IMG/VR virus record: IMGVR_UViG_3300027754_005655
Location: 1-64,000 of that record
Strand: one strand, 5' to 3'
Length of the DNA: 64,000 nt
DNA from: a virus
Below, piece after piece: positions 8,917 through 17,323 of this stretch; positions within the stretch are counted from its first letter, which is position 1, and every line of letters starts with the position of its first letter. The position numbers were made by a program, and so were the translations under genes. The notes under the pieces were generated by a model that was not told the origin of the DNA, did no database searches, and saw only the letters and a program-made list of their open reading frames with translations.

Positions 8917-9875
8917 AAAAACCTTGTCACTTTTTAGTGACAGGCGGTTTGGGGTTTATAGGTAGCTTCTTCATAGAAAAATGCTTGTCTTTAGGTCATA
9001 GCGTAACGAACATCGATAAGATCACCTATGCTTCGAATACTGATATAAAGTTTATCGGAGAATATAAATTCATTCAAGAAGACATATGCGACATTAAAGA
9101 AATACCCAACTGTGACATTATAGTAAATTTCGCCGCCGAGTCACATGTAGATAATTCAATAACTGAAAGCTTTAACTTTTTGAATTCCAACGTTAAGGGT
9201 ATTTATAACTTGTTGGAAATAATAAAGAACAACAAAATAAAAAGTGCTTTGGCGGCTCAAAAATATGCTAGTCCATTATTTGTACAGATTAGCACCGACG
9301 AAGTCTTTGGAGATATAGCTGAAGGATTTTTTAAGGAAGAAGATAGACACAAAGCCAGCAATCCTTATTCGGCGACTAAAGCCGCCGCAGAACAAATATT
9401 ATTTGCGTGGGCCAGAACTTATGATATACCTTTTTTGATGACTAGAACAACGAACAATTATGGTAAAAGGCAACATCCTGAAAAGTTGATACCGAGAGTT
9501 ATAACGAAGTTACTAGCAGGAGAAAAAGCCCCTATTCACGGTAACGGTTCATATATTAGAAACTGGATTCACGTCGAAGATAATATCGAAGCGATATTAC
9601 GAGTTATCGATCTTGGAACTCTAAATGAAGTTTATCATATTGCTTCCGAAGAAGAATATACTGTTAATGAAGTTGTCGAGCGAATTTGTAGAGTTTTAAA
9701 TTTAAACTTTAAAGACAGAACAGACTATAGTTCAGATAGAGCCGGTGCTGATTCAAGGTATGCACTTGATTTTCAAAAGATAACAAAACTAGGCTGGGTT
9801 CCAAAGAGAAGCCTTGAAGAATCACTAATAGAAATCGTAGAACACTATAGAAATAAAAATGATACCACTTTTTAA
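8901..9875 (+). CDS. rfbB: dTDP-glucose 4,6-dehydratase-like enzyme
   Basis: Extended SDR of 324 residues, probably converting dTDP-glucose to dTDP-4-keto-6-deoxyglucose. FLVTGGLGFIGSFF (11-24) binds NAD, FAAESHVDNSI near 77 and ISTDEVFGD near 130 are hallmarks of RmlB, and NPYSATKAAAEQ near 154 holds the catalytic YxxxK. RTTNNYGKRQHPEKLIPR follows the family consensus. No thymidylyltransferase (RmlA) is in the window, so dTDP-glucose must come from the host or from genes elsewhere in the phage. The gene overlaps both neighbours by 16-17 bases. Confidence 0.9.
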   Translation: MEKRLKKPCHFLVTGGLGFIGSFFIEKCLSLGHSVTNIDKITYASNTDIKFIGEYKFIQEDICDIKEIPNCDIIVNFAAESHVDNSITESFNFLNSNVKGIYNLLEIIKNNKIKSALAAQKYASPLFVQISTDEVFGDIAEGFFKEEDRHKASNPYSATKAAAEQILFAWARTYDIPFLMTRTTNNYGKRQHPEKLIPRVITKLLAGEKAPIHGNGSYIRNWIHVEDNIEAILRVIDLGTLNEVYHIASEEEYTVNEVVERICRVLNLNFKDRTDYSSDRAGADSRYALDFQKITKLGWVPKRSLEESLIEIVEHYRNKNDTTF

Positions 9876-10950
9876 GATTCATTCGCCCGCAGGCGTCGGA
9901 ACAAAAATACAAGAAGTTTTTGATGCAGGAGTTATAACTGAAGGAGAATTCTCTGATAAATTCGAAAGCGAGTTTGGTTCTTACGTTGGTAATTCAAACT
10001 GCTCTTTAGTTAATAGTTGTACTTCGGCTTTGACACTTGCATATAGATTATCAGATCTAGGTCCTGATACGGAAATTATCACGACCCCTATGACCTGTAT
10101 GGCAACCAACGAACCAGCCCATCTAACAGGAGCAAAGCTGGTTTTTGCTGACATTGACCCGACAACAGGTAATATTGATCCAGAATCAATAAAGAAAAGG
10201 TTATCAAAACGAACTAAAGCAGTCGTCGCCGTTCATTGGTCTGGTCAACCTTTCGATATTAACTCAGTACGACATGTCGTTAAACAATATAATCCAAATA
10301 TCAAGATTATAGAAGACGCCGCCCATGCGCTTGGAGCGTCTTATGAAAACAAACCTATAGGAGGTCATTCTGATTATGTTTGTTTTTCATTTCAAGCTAT
10401 CAAACACCTAACGACCGTTGATGGTGGAGCAGTATGTTCTCTTTTAACAAATGACGACGCCAGGATAAAAAAAATTCGTTGGTTCGGTTTAGATAGAAAA
10501 TACGTTGGTCCGCGGTGGGAACAAGATATAACAGAATCAGGTTATAAGTTTCACATGAATAACGTAAATGCTATCATCGGATTAGAACAGATGAAGCATT
10601 TAGACTTTATTGTTAATTCTCATAAGAAAAATGGTAAACTATACGATACAAGGATAAACAATCCTAAAATCGAAAAGCTTCGTCGAGATAGTTGCGCAGA
10701 GTCTTCTTACTGGATCTATTCGTTACTCGTTGACAACAAAGAAAAATTCAAACAACATCTTGCTATGAACGGGATAGCTTCAGATGTAGTTCACGTGCGT
10801 AACGATCACTATAGCGTCTTTGGAGATTTTAAACAACAAGACCTCAGCGGGACCGATAAGTTTTGTAATAAGATGATTAATATACCTGTAGGTTGGTGGT
10901 TGAGCGATGCCGATTTAGATAAAATAGTCGATGTCGTTAATAACTACTAA
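9859..10950 (+). CDS. DegT/DnrJ/EryC1 PLP-dependent sugar aminotransferase
   Basis: A 363-residue aminotransferase acting on a nucleotide-linked keto sugar. EDAAHALGASYENKPIGG (about 152-169) holds the PLP-ring Asp, and FSFQAIKHLTTVDGG (about 174-188) holds the Schiff-base Lys. NSCTSALTLAY near 53 is the phosphate-binding region. Set between an RmlB-like dehydratase and an acetyltransferase, it probably makes a dTDP-3- or 4-amino-dideoxyhexose, comparable with FdtB or WecE. Pyridoxal-binding residues look intact. Confidence 0.9.
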   Translation: MIPLFKIHSPAGVGTKIQEVFDAGVITEGEFSDKFESEFGSYVGNSNCSLVNSCTSALTLAYRLSDLGPDTEIITTPMTCMATNEPAHLTGAKLVFADIDPTTGNIDPESIKKRLSKRTKAVVAVHWSGQPFDINSVRHVVKQYNPNIKIIEDAAHALGASYENKPIGGHSDYVCFSFQAIKHLTTVDGGAVCSLLTNDDARIKKIRWFGLDRKYVGPRWEQDITESGYKFHMNNVNAIIGLEQMKHLDFIVNSHKKNGKLYDTRINNPKIEKLRRDSCAESSYWIYSLLVDNKEKFKQHLAMNGIASDVVHVRNDHYSVFGDFKQQDLSGTDKFCNKMINIPVGWWLSDADLDKIVDVVNNY

Positions 10951-11421
10951 ATGTATATGATGATAAGTTTAAGACGCGTTAATAAAAGCGATCTTGGTTT
11001 TATTAACACCATTAGAAATGACACGTCGACAAGAAGTCAGTTAGAGAATACTAATACTATTTCTTTAGAAGAAACAGTCAAATGGTTTAATGAAAAATCT
11101 CCAATTTGGTTTATTATTAATCGCGAAATTGAACAAGTAGGTTATATTAGAACTAGCTTCGATACGGGTACTTCTATCTGTATAGGCTGTGATATAGCGC
11201 CAGCACAAAGAGGAAAAGGATATGCCGAGGCAGCATATCGACACTTGATTCCTGAGCTATATGAAAAAGGCTATTCAATAATTTGGTTAGATGTATATCG
11301 TGACAATATACCTGCATATAACTTATATAAAAAACTAGGATTCTATGAAGTCGGATCAAGTTGTAGAATTATTAATAATAGAGAATACATCACGATGATC
11401 CACGCGAGGAAGAATACGTGA
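10951..11421 (+). CDS. GNAT family N-acetyltransferase
   Basis: A 156-residue GNAT protein. CIGCDIAPAQRGKGYAEAAY near residues 71-90 contains the acetyl-CoA loop (QRGKGYA), and VYRDNIPAYNLYKKLGFYE near 113-131 is the standard C-terminal motif B. It follows the aminotransferase stop with no gap. It probably acetylates the amino sugar made there, in the manner of WecD, a GNAT that acetylates dTDP-4-amino-fucose. An ATG at 10957 or 10960 could also be the start. Confidence 0.85.
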   Translation: MYMMISLRRVNKSDLGFINTIRNDTSTRSQLENTNTISLEETVKWFNEKSPIWFIINREIEQVGYIRTSFDTGTSICIGCDIAPAQRGKGYAEAAYRHLIPELYEKGYSIIWLDVYRDNIPAYNLYKKLGFYEVGSSCRIINNREYITMIHARKNT

Positions 11422-12224
11422 CAGTAGATTTGCAAATAGCGATACCGTGTGGTCCTAATAGCGAAAGATTCGCCAACTTTTTAATTAAGACTATCGAATC
11501 CACAATATCGAAAACATTGAATTATCGTTTTTTAATAGGTGTCAATAAACCTAAAGTCGATAAGACCATAATAATCGGTGACCATCCTGCAAATAAATTT
11601 GATTTTATAGAAGAATTTTCGCAAGAGACAAGTAGCCTAGGCCACGCGCATTGTCTTAATCTCATGTTAAAAAACATGAATTCTAAGTTTGGATTTTTTT
11701 TAGATTCTGACGTGGCAGTTCTAGAAAAAAATTGGGATATTCTATTATTGGATAAGTTAAAAGATAGAACTATCATGATAGGTAGCGAATATCATCACTC
11801 TGATGGCAAGATGGTGAAAAAGCCTAATGTTATTACTTGCGCGTTTGACATCGAAATCTTTAAAAAACTAAAGCTAAACTTTACGCCTTCTTTAAAAAAG
11901 ATAGTTACGACTCATGAAACAGCACAGTTTTATGGAACACAAATTGGGCAATCCATTATGTTGGATACAGGTTGCGAAATTATGGAAACTATCTCAAAAA
12001 ACGGATATGAAACAGACACTCTAAAAATAGTGTCTTCTCGTTATCAAGAAACCGTGTCTGAATTAAAGGTCTTAGATTCTTATCAACGCGGTGAAGAATA
12101 TCATCTAAACGATAAGCCTATTTGTACTCATATAGGACGATCATTAACTAGAGATTTCAAAAAAGACCCTATCGTCAAGGCGTGGAAAGATAGCGTTGAA
12201 CATTGGCTTTATGGGAAAATCTGA
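11418..12224 (+). CDS. GT-A fold glycosyltransferase-like protein
   Basis: A 268-residue protein that begins DLQIAIPCGPNSERFANFL and has GFFLDSDVAVLEKNW near residues 93-107. There the DSD is positioned like a DXD metal site of a GT-A enzyme. Upstream, SLGHAHCLNLML resembles the GT2 segment before the DXD. Overall similarity to classical GT2 is weak, so the class is inferred. It starts with GTG overlapping the preceding stop. Confidence 0.6.
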   Translation: MTVDLQIAIPCGPNSERFANFLIKTIESTISKTLNYRFLIGVNKPKVDKTIIIGDHPANKFDFIEEFSQETSSLGHAHCLNLMLKNMNSKFGFFLDSDVAVLEKNWDILLLDKLKDRTIMIGSEYHHSDGKMVKKPNVITCAFDIEIFKKLKLNFTPSLKKIVTTHETAQFYGTQIGQSIMLDTGCEIMETISKNGYETDTLKIVSSRYQETVSELKVLDSYQRGEEYHLNDKPICTHIGRSLTRDFKKDPIVKAWKDSVEHWLYGKI

Positions 12225-12843
12225 TCCTATTATACTCAAGGAATATGCCAGATTTCTTGAAAGCGAAATAAGTTTATGTAACTCGGTGGCATTTTTAGGA
12301 TTTAATCAAGAGAATTCTTTTACGCTTGGTGTCAAGGCAGATGTAAGACATTTTTATGATGCGCAATTAAACAATTGGGATATTAACGATGACTGGTCAT
12401 TGAAACAAAATTACGATTTAATCGTGTGTACGCGGTGTGCTTATTTCTCAAAAGAACCTTCAAGGTTTATAGAAAAGTGTAAACAACATCTTAACGATGC
12501 CGGCCTTGCGATGGTCGACTGGGGCTTAGGCGACCATTGGAGATTTAACAACTACAAGGTAGGTTGGTTACGAGATGGGGAACACGAGTTTGCCTACAAA
12601 CAAGAAAATTTTTTGTATTCTTGCTTTTGGAATGAAAATCTACGAAAAGACGTTAATGTAGAATTATTTTGGAACCAGATTTTAACAAACAAAAAATTTG
12701 GCTACACGTTAAATAACGACTTAGAAGAAGTCATAAAAGAAGAGGTGCCGAGCTTAGTCAATTATGACATAAAAAAAATTAAAACTATTTTTCTTTGGCC
12801 TGAATCTCCGCAACTTTATATTATTACATTAATTCAAAAATGA
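12211..12843 (+). CDS. Methyltransferase-like protein
   Basis: A 210-residue protein counted from ATG 12211, which overlaps the previous gene by 14 bases. An in-frame TTG at 12196 is less likely. DLIVCTRCAYFSKEPSRF near 70 and a following HLNDAGLAMVDWGLGDHW resemble the distal part of a class I SAM-methyltransferase fold, but a clear glycine-rich SAM motif is missing. The protein may be a divergent methyltransferase or an inactive relative. Confidence 0.5.
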   Translation: MGKSDPIILKEYARFLESEISLCNSVAFLGFNQENSFTLGVKADVRHFYDAQLNNWDINDDWSLKQNYDLIVCTRCAYFSKEPSRFIEKCKQHLNDAGLAMVDWGLGDHWRFNNYKVGWLRDGEHEFAYKQENFLYSCFWNENLRKDVNVELFWNQILTNKKFGYTLNNDLEEVIKEEVPSLVNYDIKKIKTIFLWPESPQLYIITLIQK

Positions 12844-12850
12844 GCGAGAT

Positions 12851-13834
12851 ATGACAGCAATGCCAAAACTAGGATTTATTCTTGACGGAATGACATATTT
12901 GAAGTATTACATTCCATTGATAGAGGAAGCAAACACACGTGGCTTTCACTCAACTTTTTTAATTTCTAGAAGCTACAAATATAACTGTCCTTATGTAAGT
13001 GACCACCAGCAGATATTAAAAAATATTTGCGATATCTATAATATAGACTTACAAATCCTCGATGAAAAAATCACTAAAAAGCTTGACGTTATATTCACTG
13101 TAGAAGGAACAAAGATACAACACATCGAAAAATCTAAAATCTTTTCTTTGTGTTACTCAACAGACTTTACATTATCGTATGAATCTTATATTGATAACGT
13201 AAAATACGCGATTATGTCTAGCAAGTTTATTGCGAACTATTATGGGAAAACAAAAAGCAATAATCTTTATCTTGGAACTCCAAAGTTTGATGTCAAGTTA
13301 GATGATGCAATAATTAGAAATAAATACAATTTAGATAACGATAAATATGTCACCATATTTTATCCGCGTTTAAGAGACATCTCGAGCGCGCCTTTAAGAA
13401 AAATAACGGAAGATTTAAATAAATTAGGTTATAAGCCTATTCTTAAAACTAGATTAAAAGATCCTATCGCAGAGGCTGATTATCATTTGTCTAAATTTAA
13501 TTTTGCAGACGCTTCATGGCATCCCCATACATCGCTTGAATTAATAAAAATTAGCGATTTTGTTATTAATTTTAGTTCCAGCGCAATAGAAGAAACTACA
13601 GCATTACAAACACCACTAATTAATTTCCATATTAAGCCATTTAAAAAGCCTTTTGAATTCTTATATGAGTCTTCTTTCGTTCAAAATATGGACACAAATT
13701 ATTCATTACAGGAATTCAAAAATGCGGTTGATAGACTAACAACGCTTGATTTTTCTAATGATTTCTTTGAAGCTAATAAAAAAATGTTCGATACAAAAGT
13801 TTCATCAAAAGATATTATTGACAAAATAACATGA
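12851..13834 (+). CDS. GT-B-like protein, capsule/CDP-glycerol transferase type
   Basis: A 327-residue protein with the two-Rossmann architecture of GT-B proteins. It starts PKLGFILDGMTYLKYYIP. The C-terminal half has KYVTIFYPRLRD near residue 165 and DFVINFSSSAIEETTALQTP near 236-255. That is the kind of segment found in CDP-glycerol glycerophosphotransferases and capsule transferases, where the donor phosphate is bound. The next gene overlaps by four bases. The transferred group is unknown. Confidence 0.55.
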   Translation: MTAMPKLGFILDGMTYLKYYIPLIEEANTRGFHSTFLISRSYKYNCPYVSDHQQILKNICDIYNIDLQILDEKITKKLDVIFTVEGTKIQHIEKSKIFSLCYSTDFTLSYESYIDNVKYAIMSSKFIANYYGKTKSNNLYLGTPKFDVKLDDAIIRNKYNLDNDKYVTIFYPRLRDISSAPLRKITEDLNKLGYKPILKTRLKDPIAEADYHLSKFNFADASWHPHTSLELIKISDFVINFSSSAIEETTALQTPLINFHIKPFKKPFEFLYESSFVQNMDTNYSLQEFKNAVDRLTTLDFSNDFFEANKKMFDTKVSSKDIIDKIT

Positions 13835-14391
13835 AAGTTACAGTAATCATTCCAGCCCGCGGAGGTTCAAAAAGATTAAAAAATAAAAACGTGTACCTAG
13901 TTTGGGGTATGCCTATGATTTATTGGGCAATTAAAGCATGCAAGGAATCTAAGCATAATCTTGATGTATGGGTCACAACTGACACGTCAGACATAGCAAA
14001 AATAGCTGAATCATTCGGTGCTAATATTATTATGCGAGATGATTCTACTTCTAATGATTTAACATTTAAGCAAGTTGCCATTAGAGAAGCCGCCGCTAAA
14101 ATAGATTCACAAAAGGGTCAAAGCGAAATTTATATTTCATTGCAACCAAATTCTCCTGAAATTAAATCTATCGATCTTGATGGTGCCATAGATTGCTTAT
14201 TGAAAAACAATAAAGATGAAATAATTAGCGTAGACTCAAACTTTATGCAAAATGGAGCGTTTAGAATTTTCAAAGGAAAATATGTTTATCAACAAGATCT
14301 ATCAACAAATTGCGGGTTTTATATTTGCAATTTAAAGGACATACATACAGTTAAAGATGTTGAGGCCTTGATAGACGAAAAGAAAAATTAG
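13831..14391 (+). CDS. neuA: Acylneuraminate cytidylyltransferase-like (CMP-nonulosonate synthetase)
   Basis: A 186-residue nucleotidyltransferase. The N-terminal VIIPARGGSKRLKNKN (5-20) is the CTP-binding signature of NeuA/PseF/LegF enzymes. VWVTTDTSDIAKIAESFGA near 49-67 and SLQPNSPEI near 110 are also family-like. Typical enzymes have 220-235 residues, so the C-terminal part is short. It probably activates a sialic-acid-like sugar with CTP. The synthase that would supply the sugar lies 79 bases downstream. Confidence 0.8.
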   Translation: MKVTVIIPARGGSKRLKNKNVYLVWGMPMIYWAIKACKESKHNLDVWVTTDTSDIAKIAESFGANIIMRDDSTSNDLTFKQVAIREAAAKIDSQKGQSEIYISLQPNSPEIKSIDLDGAIDCLLKNNKDEIISVDSNFMQNGAFRIFKGKYVYQQDLSTNCGFYICNLKDIHTVKDVEALIDEKKN

Positions 14392-14469
14392 ATTTATAGA
14401 TTGCAGTGCGAATATCGGTCAATCAATAGAGCGGGCAATTAAATGCTTTAATTAAATAGGATTAATAAC

Positions 14470-15159
14470 ATGACATATATTATAAGCGAAATTTGTGGTC
14501 AGTGGGGCGGTTCAGAGAGAAAAGCAGAACAAATGATTCTTCAATCGAAGATGATGGGAGCCGATGCAGTTAAAGTACAACTATTCGACACATATAAACT
14601 GCCAGGACAAGATCGACACCTATGGGAATATTTGTCGATGAAGAGAGAATGTTTTATTCGTTTGGCTGAGTTTAGTAAGAGATTGAATATTGATTTTTTT
14701 GCTTCCGCTTTTGACGAAGAGAGGTTTCAATGGATTCAAGACGCCAATCTAAAATATAATAAAATAGCAAGTTCATTAATAGAACTTGATCCAGATCTTT
14801 GCAGAGTTATGTTAGATTCTAATATGAAAACTTTTTTCTCTTTAGGTAAGTGGAACAATACAAACTTACCTTTCGAAGATACTAATATTGAATATTTTCA
14901 TTGCGTAGCAAAGTATCCGCATACATTCGAAGAAGCGCTTCAAACCTTGCCACAAACTTTTGATAATAGAGTGTCTGGTTACTCAGATCATGTAGTCGGA
15001 ATAGATGCAGCGAAAGAAGCTGCTCGCCGTGGCGCAAAATATATTGAGAAACACTTTACGTTAGACAAAAATTCGCAATCTAAGACTGAAGGAGCCCACG
15101 CGTGCAGTATGGACATGGAAGACTTAAGATGTTTGAGATTATTTTGTGATTCGCTATGA
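14470..15159 (+). CDS. neuB: NeuB-like nonulosonic acid synthase without SAF domain
   Basis: A 229-residue TIM-barrel enzyme that condenses phosphoenolpyruvate with an N-acetyl-hexosamine-type sugar. ISEICGQWGGSERKAEQMI (4-22) corresponds to the NeuB start, ADAVKVQLFDTYKL near 31 holds the conserved Lys, GYSDHVVG near 174 the metal-site Asp/His, and EKHFTLDKN near 197 the substrate motif. Cellular NeuB/PseI/LegI carry an extra antifreeze-like SAF domain (total about 340-350 residues), which is absent here. The domain normally caps the partner's active site, so activity would need a different arrangement. Confidence 0.85.
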   Translation: MTYIISEICGQWGGSERKAEQMILQSKMMGADAVKVQLFDTYKLPGQDRHLWEYLSMKRECFIRLAEFSKRLNIDFFASAFDEERFQWIQDANLKYNKIASSLIELDPDLCRVMLDSNMKTFFSLGKWNNTNLPFEDTNIEYFHCVAKYPHTFEEALQTLPQTFDNRVSGYSDHVVGIDAAKEAARRGAKYIEKHFTLDKNSQSKTEGAHACSMDMEDLRCLRLFCDSL

Positions 15160-15941
15160 TAGATTTTTCTATAATCGTCACAATAAAAAATAGAAAAGAA
15201 CATTTTTTAAAAACGTTTTCTTCTTTGGTTACCCAACAACAACCATGGTCATACGAGGTTAATTTTATCGATTATGGTTCTCAGGATGGCTTTGGCGAAT
15301 CTTTAAAAAAAGAGACGATAAGATACACGGATCTTTTTTCAGATTCGCTTAAAGCGATTAATAGAATCTTTATAGAAGACGATCTTAAGTTCAATAGCGG
15401 CAAAGCAAAAAACATAGGTTCTTATTTTTCTAGTGGGAATTTTGTTTCATTCTCCGACGTTGATGTATTTCTTGGTATGGATTATCATCGACATTGGCTT
15501 CAGCTGTTGATGTATAATGACAAACACTTTTTTTCTTCTCGTGTACAAGAAACTACAGAAAGATGTTCTAGACGATTAACTTCAAAAACCAATTATGGAA
15601 ATATGATAGTTGCTAAATCTAGCTTTAATGTTGTGGGTGGTTTCGATGAAAATAATCCGACGTGGGGCGGCGATGATGATGATATCGTTCATAGATTAAA
15701 GTTATATGGATTAAGAGAAATTAATCCTCATGATGTTTATGAATCACATCACACTAGCATTATTCATGATGACGAGCTTAGAACTAAATTTCTTGAATCA
15801 TCGGAAAAAGATTCTATAATATCAAAACAAAAGCTAATTGCTATTTATAATAATACAAGTTTTATTAATCCCAATTTTTTGTTTTTTTACAATGATATAA
15901 AAAGTTTAGTTAAAGTTGAAAAAATATATGAACGTACCTGA
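15156..15941 (+). CDS. GT2/galactosyltransferase-C-type glycosyltransferase
   Basis: A 261-residue GT-A enzyme. It begins FSIIVTIKNRKEHFLKTF. NSGKAKNIGSYFSSGN near 87 and SFSDVDVF near 104 give the DXD. GGFDENNPTWGGDDDDIVHR (about 166-185) matches the C-terminal module of beta-galactosyl and polypeptide GalNAc transferases (GlcT7C type). The catalytic acidic residues look intact. It is coupled to the NeuB-like gene by an ATGA overlap. Confidence 0.8.
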   Translation: MIDFSIIVTIKNRKEHFLKTFSSLVTQQQPWSYEVNFIDYGSQDGFGESLKKETIRYTDLFSDSLKAINRIFIEDDLKFNSGKAKNIGSYFSSGNFVSFSDVDVFLGMDYHRHWLQLLMYNDKHFFSSRVQETTERCSRRLTSKTNYGNMIVAKSSFNVVGGFDENNPTWGGDDDDIVHRLKLYGLREINPHDVYESHHTSIIHDDELRTKFLESSEKDSIISKQKLIAIYNNTSFINPNFLFFYNDIKSLVKVEKIYERT

Positions 15942-16548
15942 TGTTTCAATAATCGTTACTAACTATAACTATGCGCCTTATCTTCAGCGTTGTTTAAGAA
16001 GCATTTTAAATCAAGAAAGTATTAATCATGAAATCATTGTTATCGATGATTGTTCTACAGATAATTCTTTAGAGACACTAAACGTTTTTAAAAATGACGT
16101 CAAAATTCTTTCGACACAAACAAATTCTGGCGTAGCAGCAGCCGCTAACATCGGTATAAAAGCAGCCCGCGGACAATTTATAATAAGAGTTGATGCAGAT
16201 GACTACGTGTCTTCTAACATGTGCTATTTCATGAAAACATATTTAGAATCAAATCATGATGCATTCTGTGTGTCATGCGATTATCATATAGTCGATAATC
16301 ACGAAAACTCCGTACAAAGAAAATACGCAGAAAAAGATCCTATCTCATGCGGTATTATGTATAGAAAAGATCTTTTCTTACAACTTGGCGGATACAACGA
16401 CGCTATGAGACATAGAGAAGAAGAAGAACTTCGAAAAAGATTAGGCGAATATTATCAAATACATCACCTAAAAATCCCATTCTATCGTTATAGAATGCAC
16501 AATAGTAACAAGACAAAAACGTCAGAATATAGTGAATGCAAAATTTAA
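15928..16548 (+). CDS. GT2 family glycosyltransferase
   Basis: A 206-residue GT2 enzyme. VSIIVTNYNYAPYLQRCLRS (6-25), IVIDDCSTDNSLE near 37 and FIIRVDADDYV near 90 give a complete GT-A nucleotide-binding core with an intact DXD (DAD). ATG 15928 is chosen because it is close before the conserved start and an in-frame TTG at 15916 is weaker. It overlaps the previous gene by 14 bases. It has no C-terminal membrane segments. Confidence 0.85.
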   Translation: MNVPDVSIIVTNYNYAPYLQRCLRSILNQESINHEIIVIDDCSTDNSLETLNVFKNDVKILSTQTNSGVAAAANIGIKAARGQFIIRVDADDYVSSNMCYFMKTYLESNHDAFCVSCDYHIVDNHENSVQRKYAEKDPISCGIMYRKDLFLQLGGYNDAMRHREEEELRKRLGEYYQIHHLKIPFYRYRMHNSNKTKTSEYSECKI

Positions 16549-16567
16549 TATTAAAAATCGAGGTTTT

Positions 16568-17323
16568 ATGAGAGTCGGTATTCTTGGATATGGAGAGATA
16601 GGACAAGCTATTCATAAGTTGTATAGCAATTCATGCAATAACTTGAATACGCAAATATTCATTAAAGATTTAAATAGAAATGATGAATTTCAAAATTTAG
16701 ATGTTTTAAACGTGTCTATTCCATATAATGATTCTTTCAATTTTATAGATGTTGTAAGCACCATTGCGATTGAATCAAATGCAAAAATGTTGATTGTTCA
16801 CTCGACGATACAGGTCGGCACTATTAAAAAATTAAAAGAAATATTGCCGAATACAAAAATTGCGCATTCTCCGTGCAGAGGAATTCATCCAAATCTTTAT
16901 GAAGGATTATTAACATTTCCAAAATTCGTTGGAGCAACATCAACGTTAGACGCTGACGAAGTTGCGCAACATTTGCATTTAATTAATATTAAAACTTTTA
17001 TTTGCAAAAATTCTGAAACAACAGAATTAGCTAAATTATTAGATACAAGTTATTATGGAATCTGTATCGCGTTTCATGGAGAAGCTTTTAAAATATGCGA
17101 AAAAGCTAATGCAGACTTTGAACAAGCCATGACTATATACAACACATCATACAACGATGGATATACAAAATTAGGAAAACAAAACGTTGTAAGACCAGTT
17201 CTTACTTCCCCCGTTGACGGAATCGGTGGCCACTGCGTTGTAGAAAATGCAGAATTGTTATTAAAACAATTTAACTCGACTGCATTAAATTTGATTGTTG
17301 AATATAAAAAGGAAAACAAATGA
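16568..17323 (+). CDS. Nucleotide-sugar dehydrogenase-like protein, WecC-type motif, shortened
   Basis: A 251-residue protein starting RVGILGYGEIGQAIH (NAD-binding GxGxxG). VHSTIQVGTIKKLKE near 79 follows the UDP-sugar dehydrogenase pattern, and GIGGHCVVENAELL near 217 corresponds to the catalytic-cysteine motif GGHC of UDP-ManNAc dehydrogenases. The C-terminal nucleotide-sugar-binding domain of full-length enzymes (over 400 residues) is missing. ATG 16568 is favoured by GAGG at 16560-16563. It may oxidise a sugar or serve as a partner for the next gene. Confidence 0.7.
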   Translation: MRVGILGYGEIGQAIHKLYSNSCNNLNTQIFIKDLNRNDEFQNLDVLNVSIPYNDSFNFIDVVSTIAIESNAKMLIVHSTIQVGTIKKLKEILPNTKIAHSPCRGIHPNLYEGLLTFPKFVGATSTLDADEVAQHLHLINIKTFICKNSETTELAKLLDTSYYGICIAFHGEAFKICEKANADFEQAMTIYNTSYNDGYTKLGKQNVVRPVLTSPVDGIGGHCVVENAELLLKQFNSTALNLIVEYKKENK

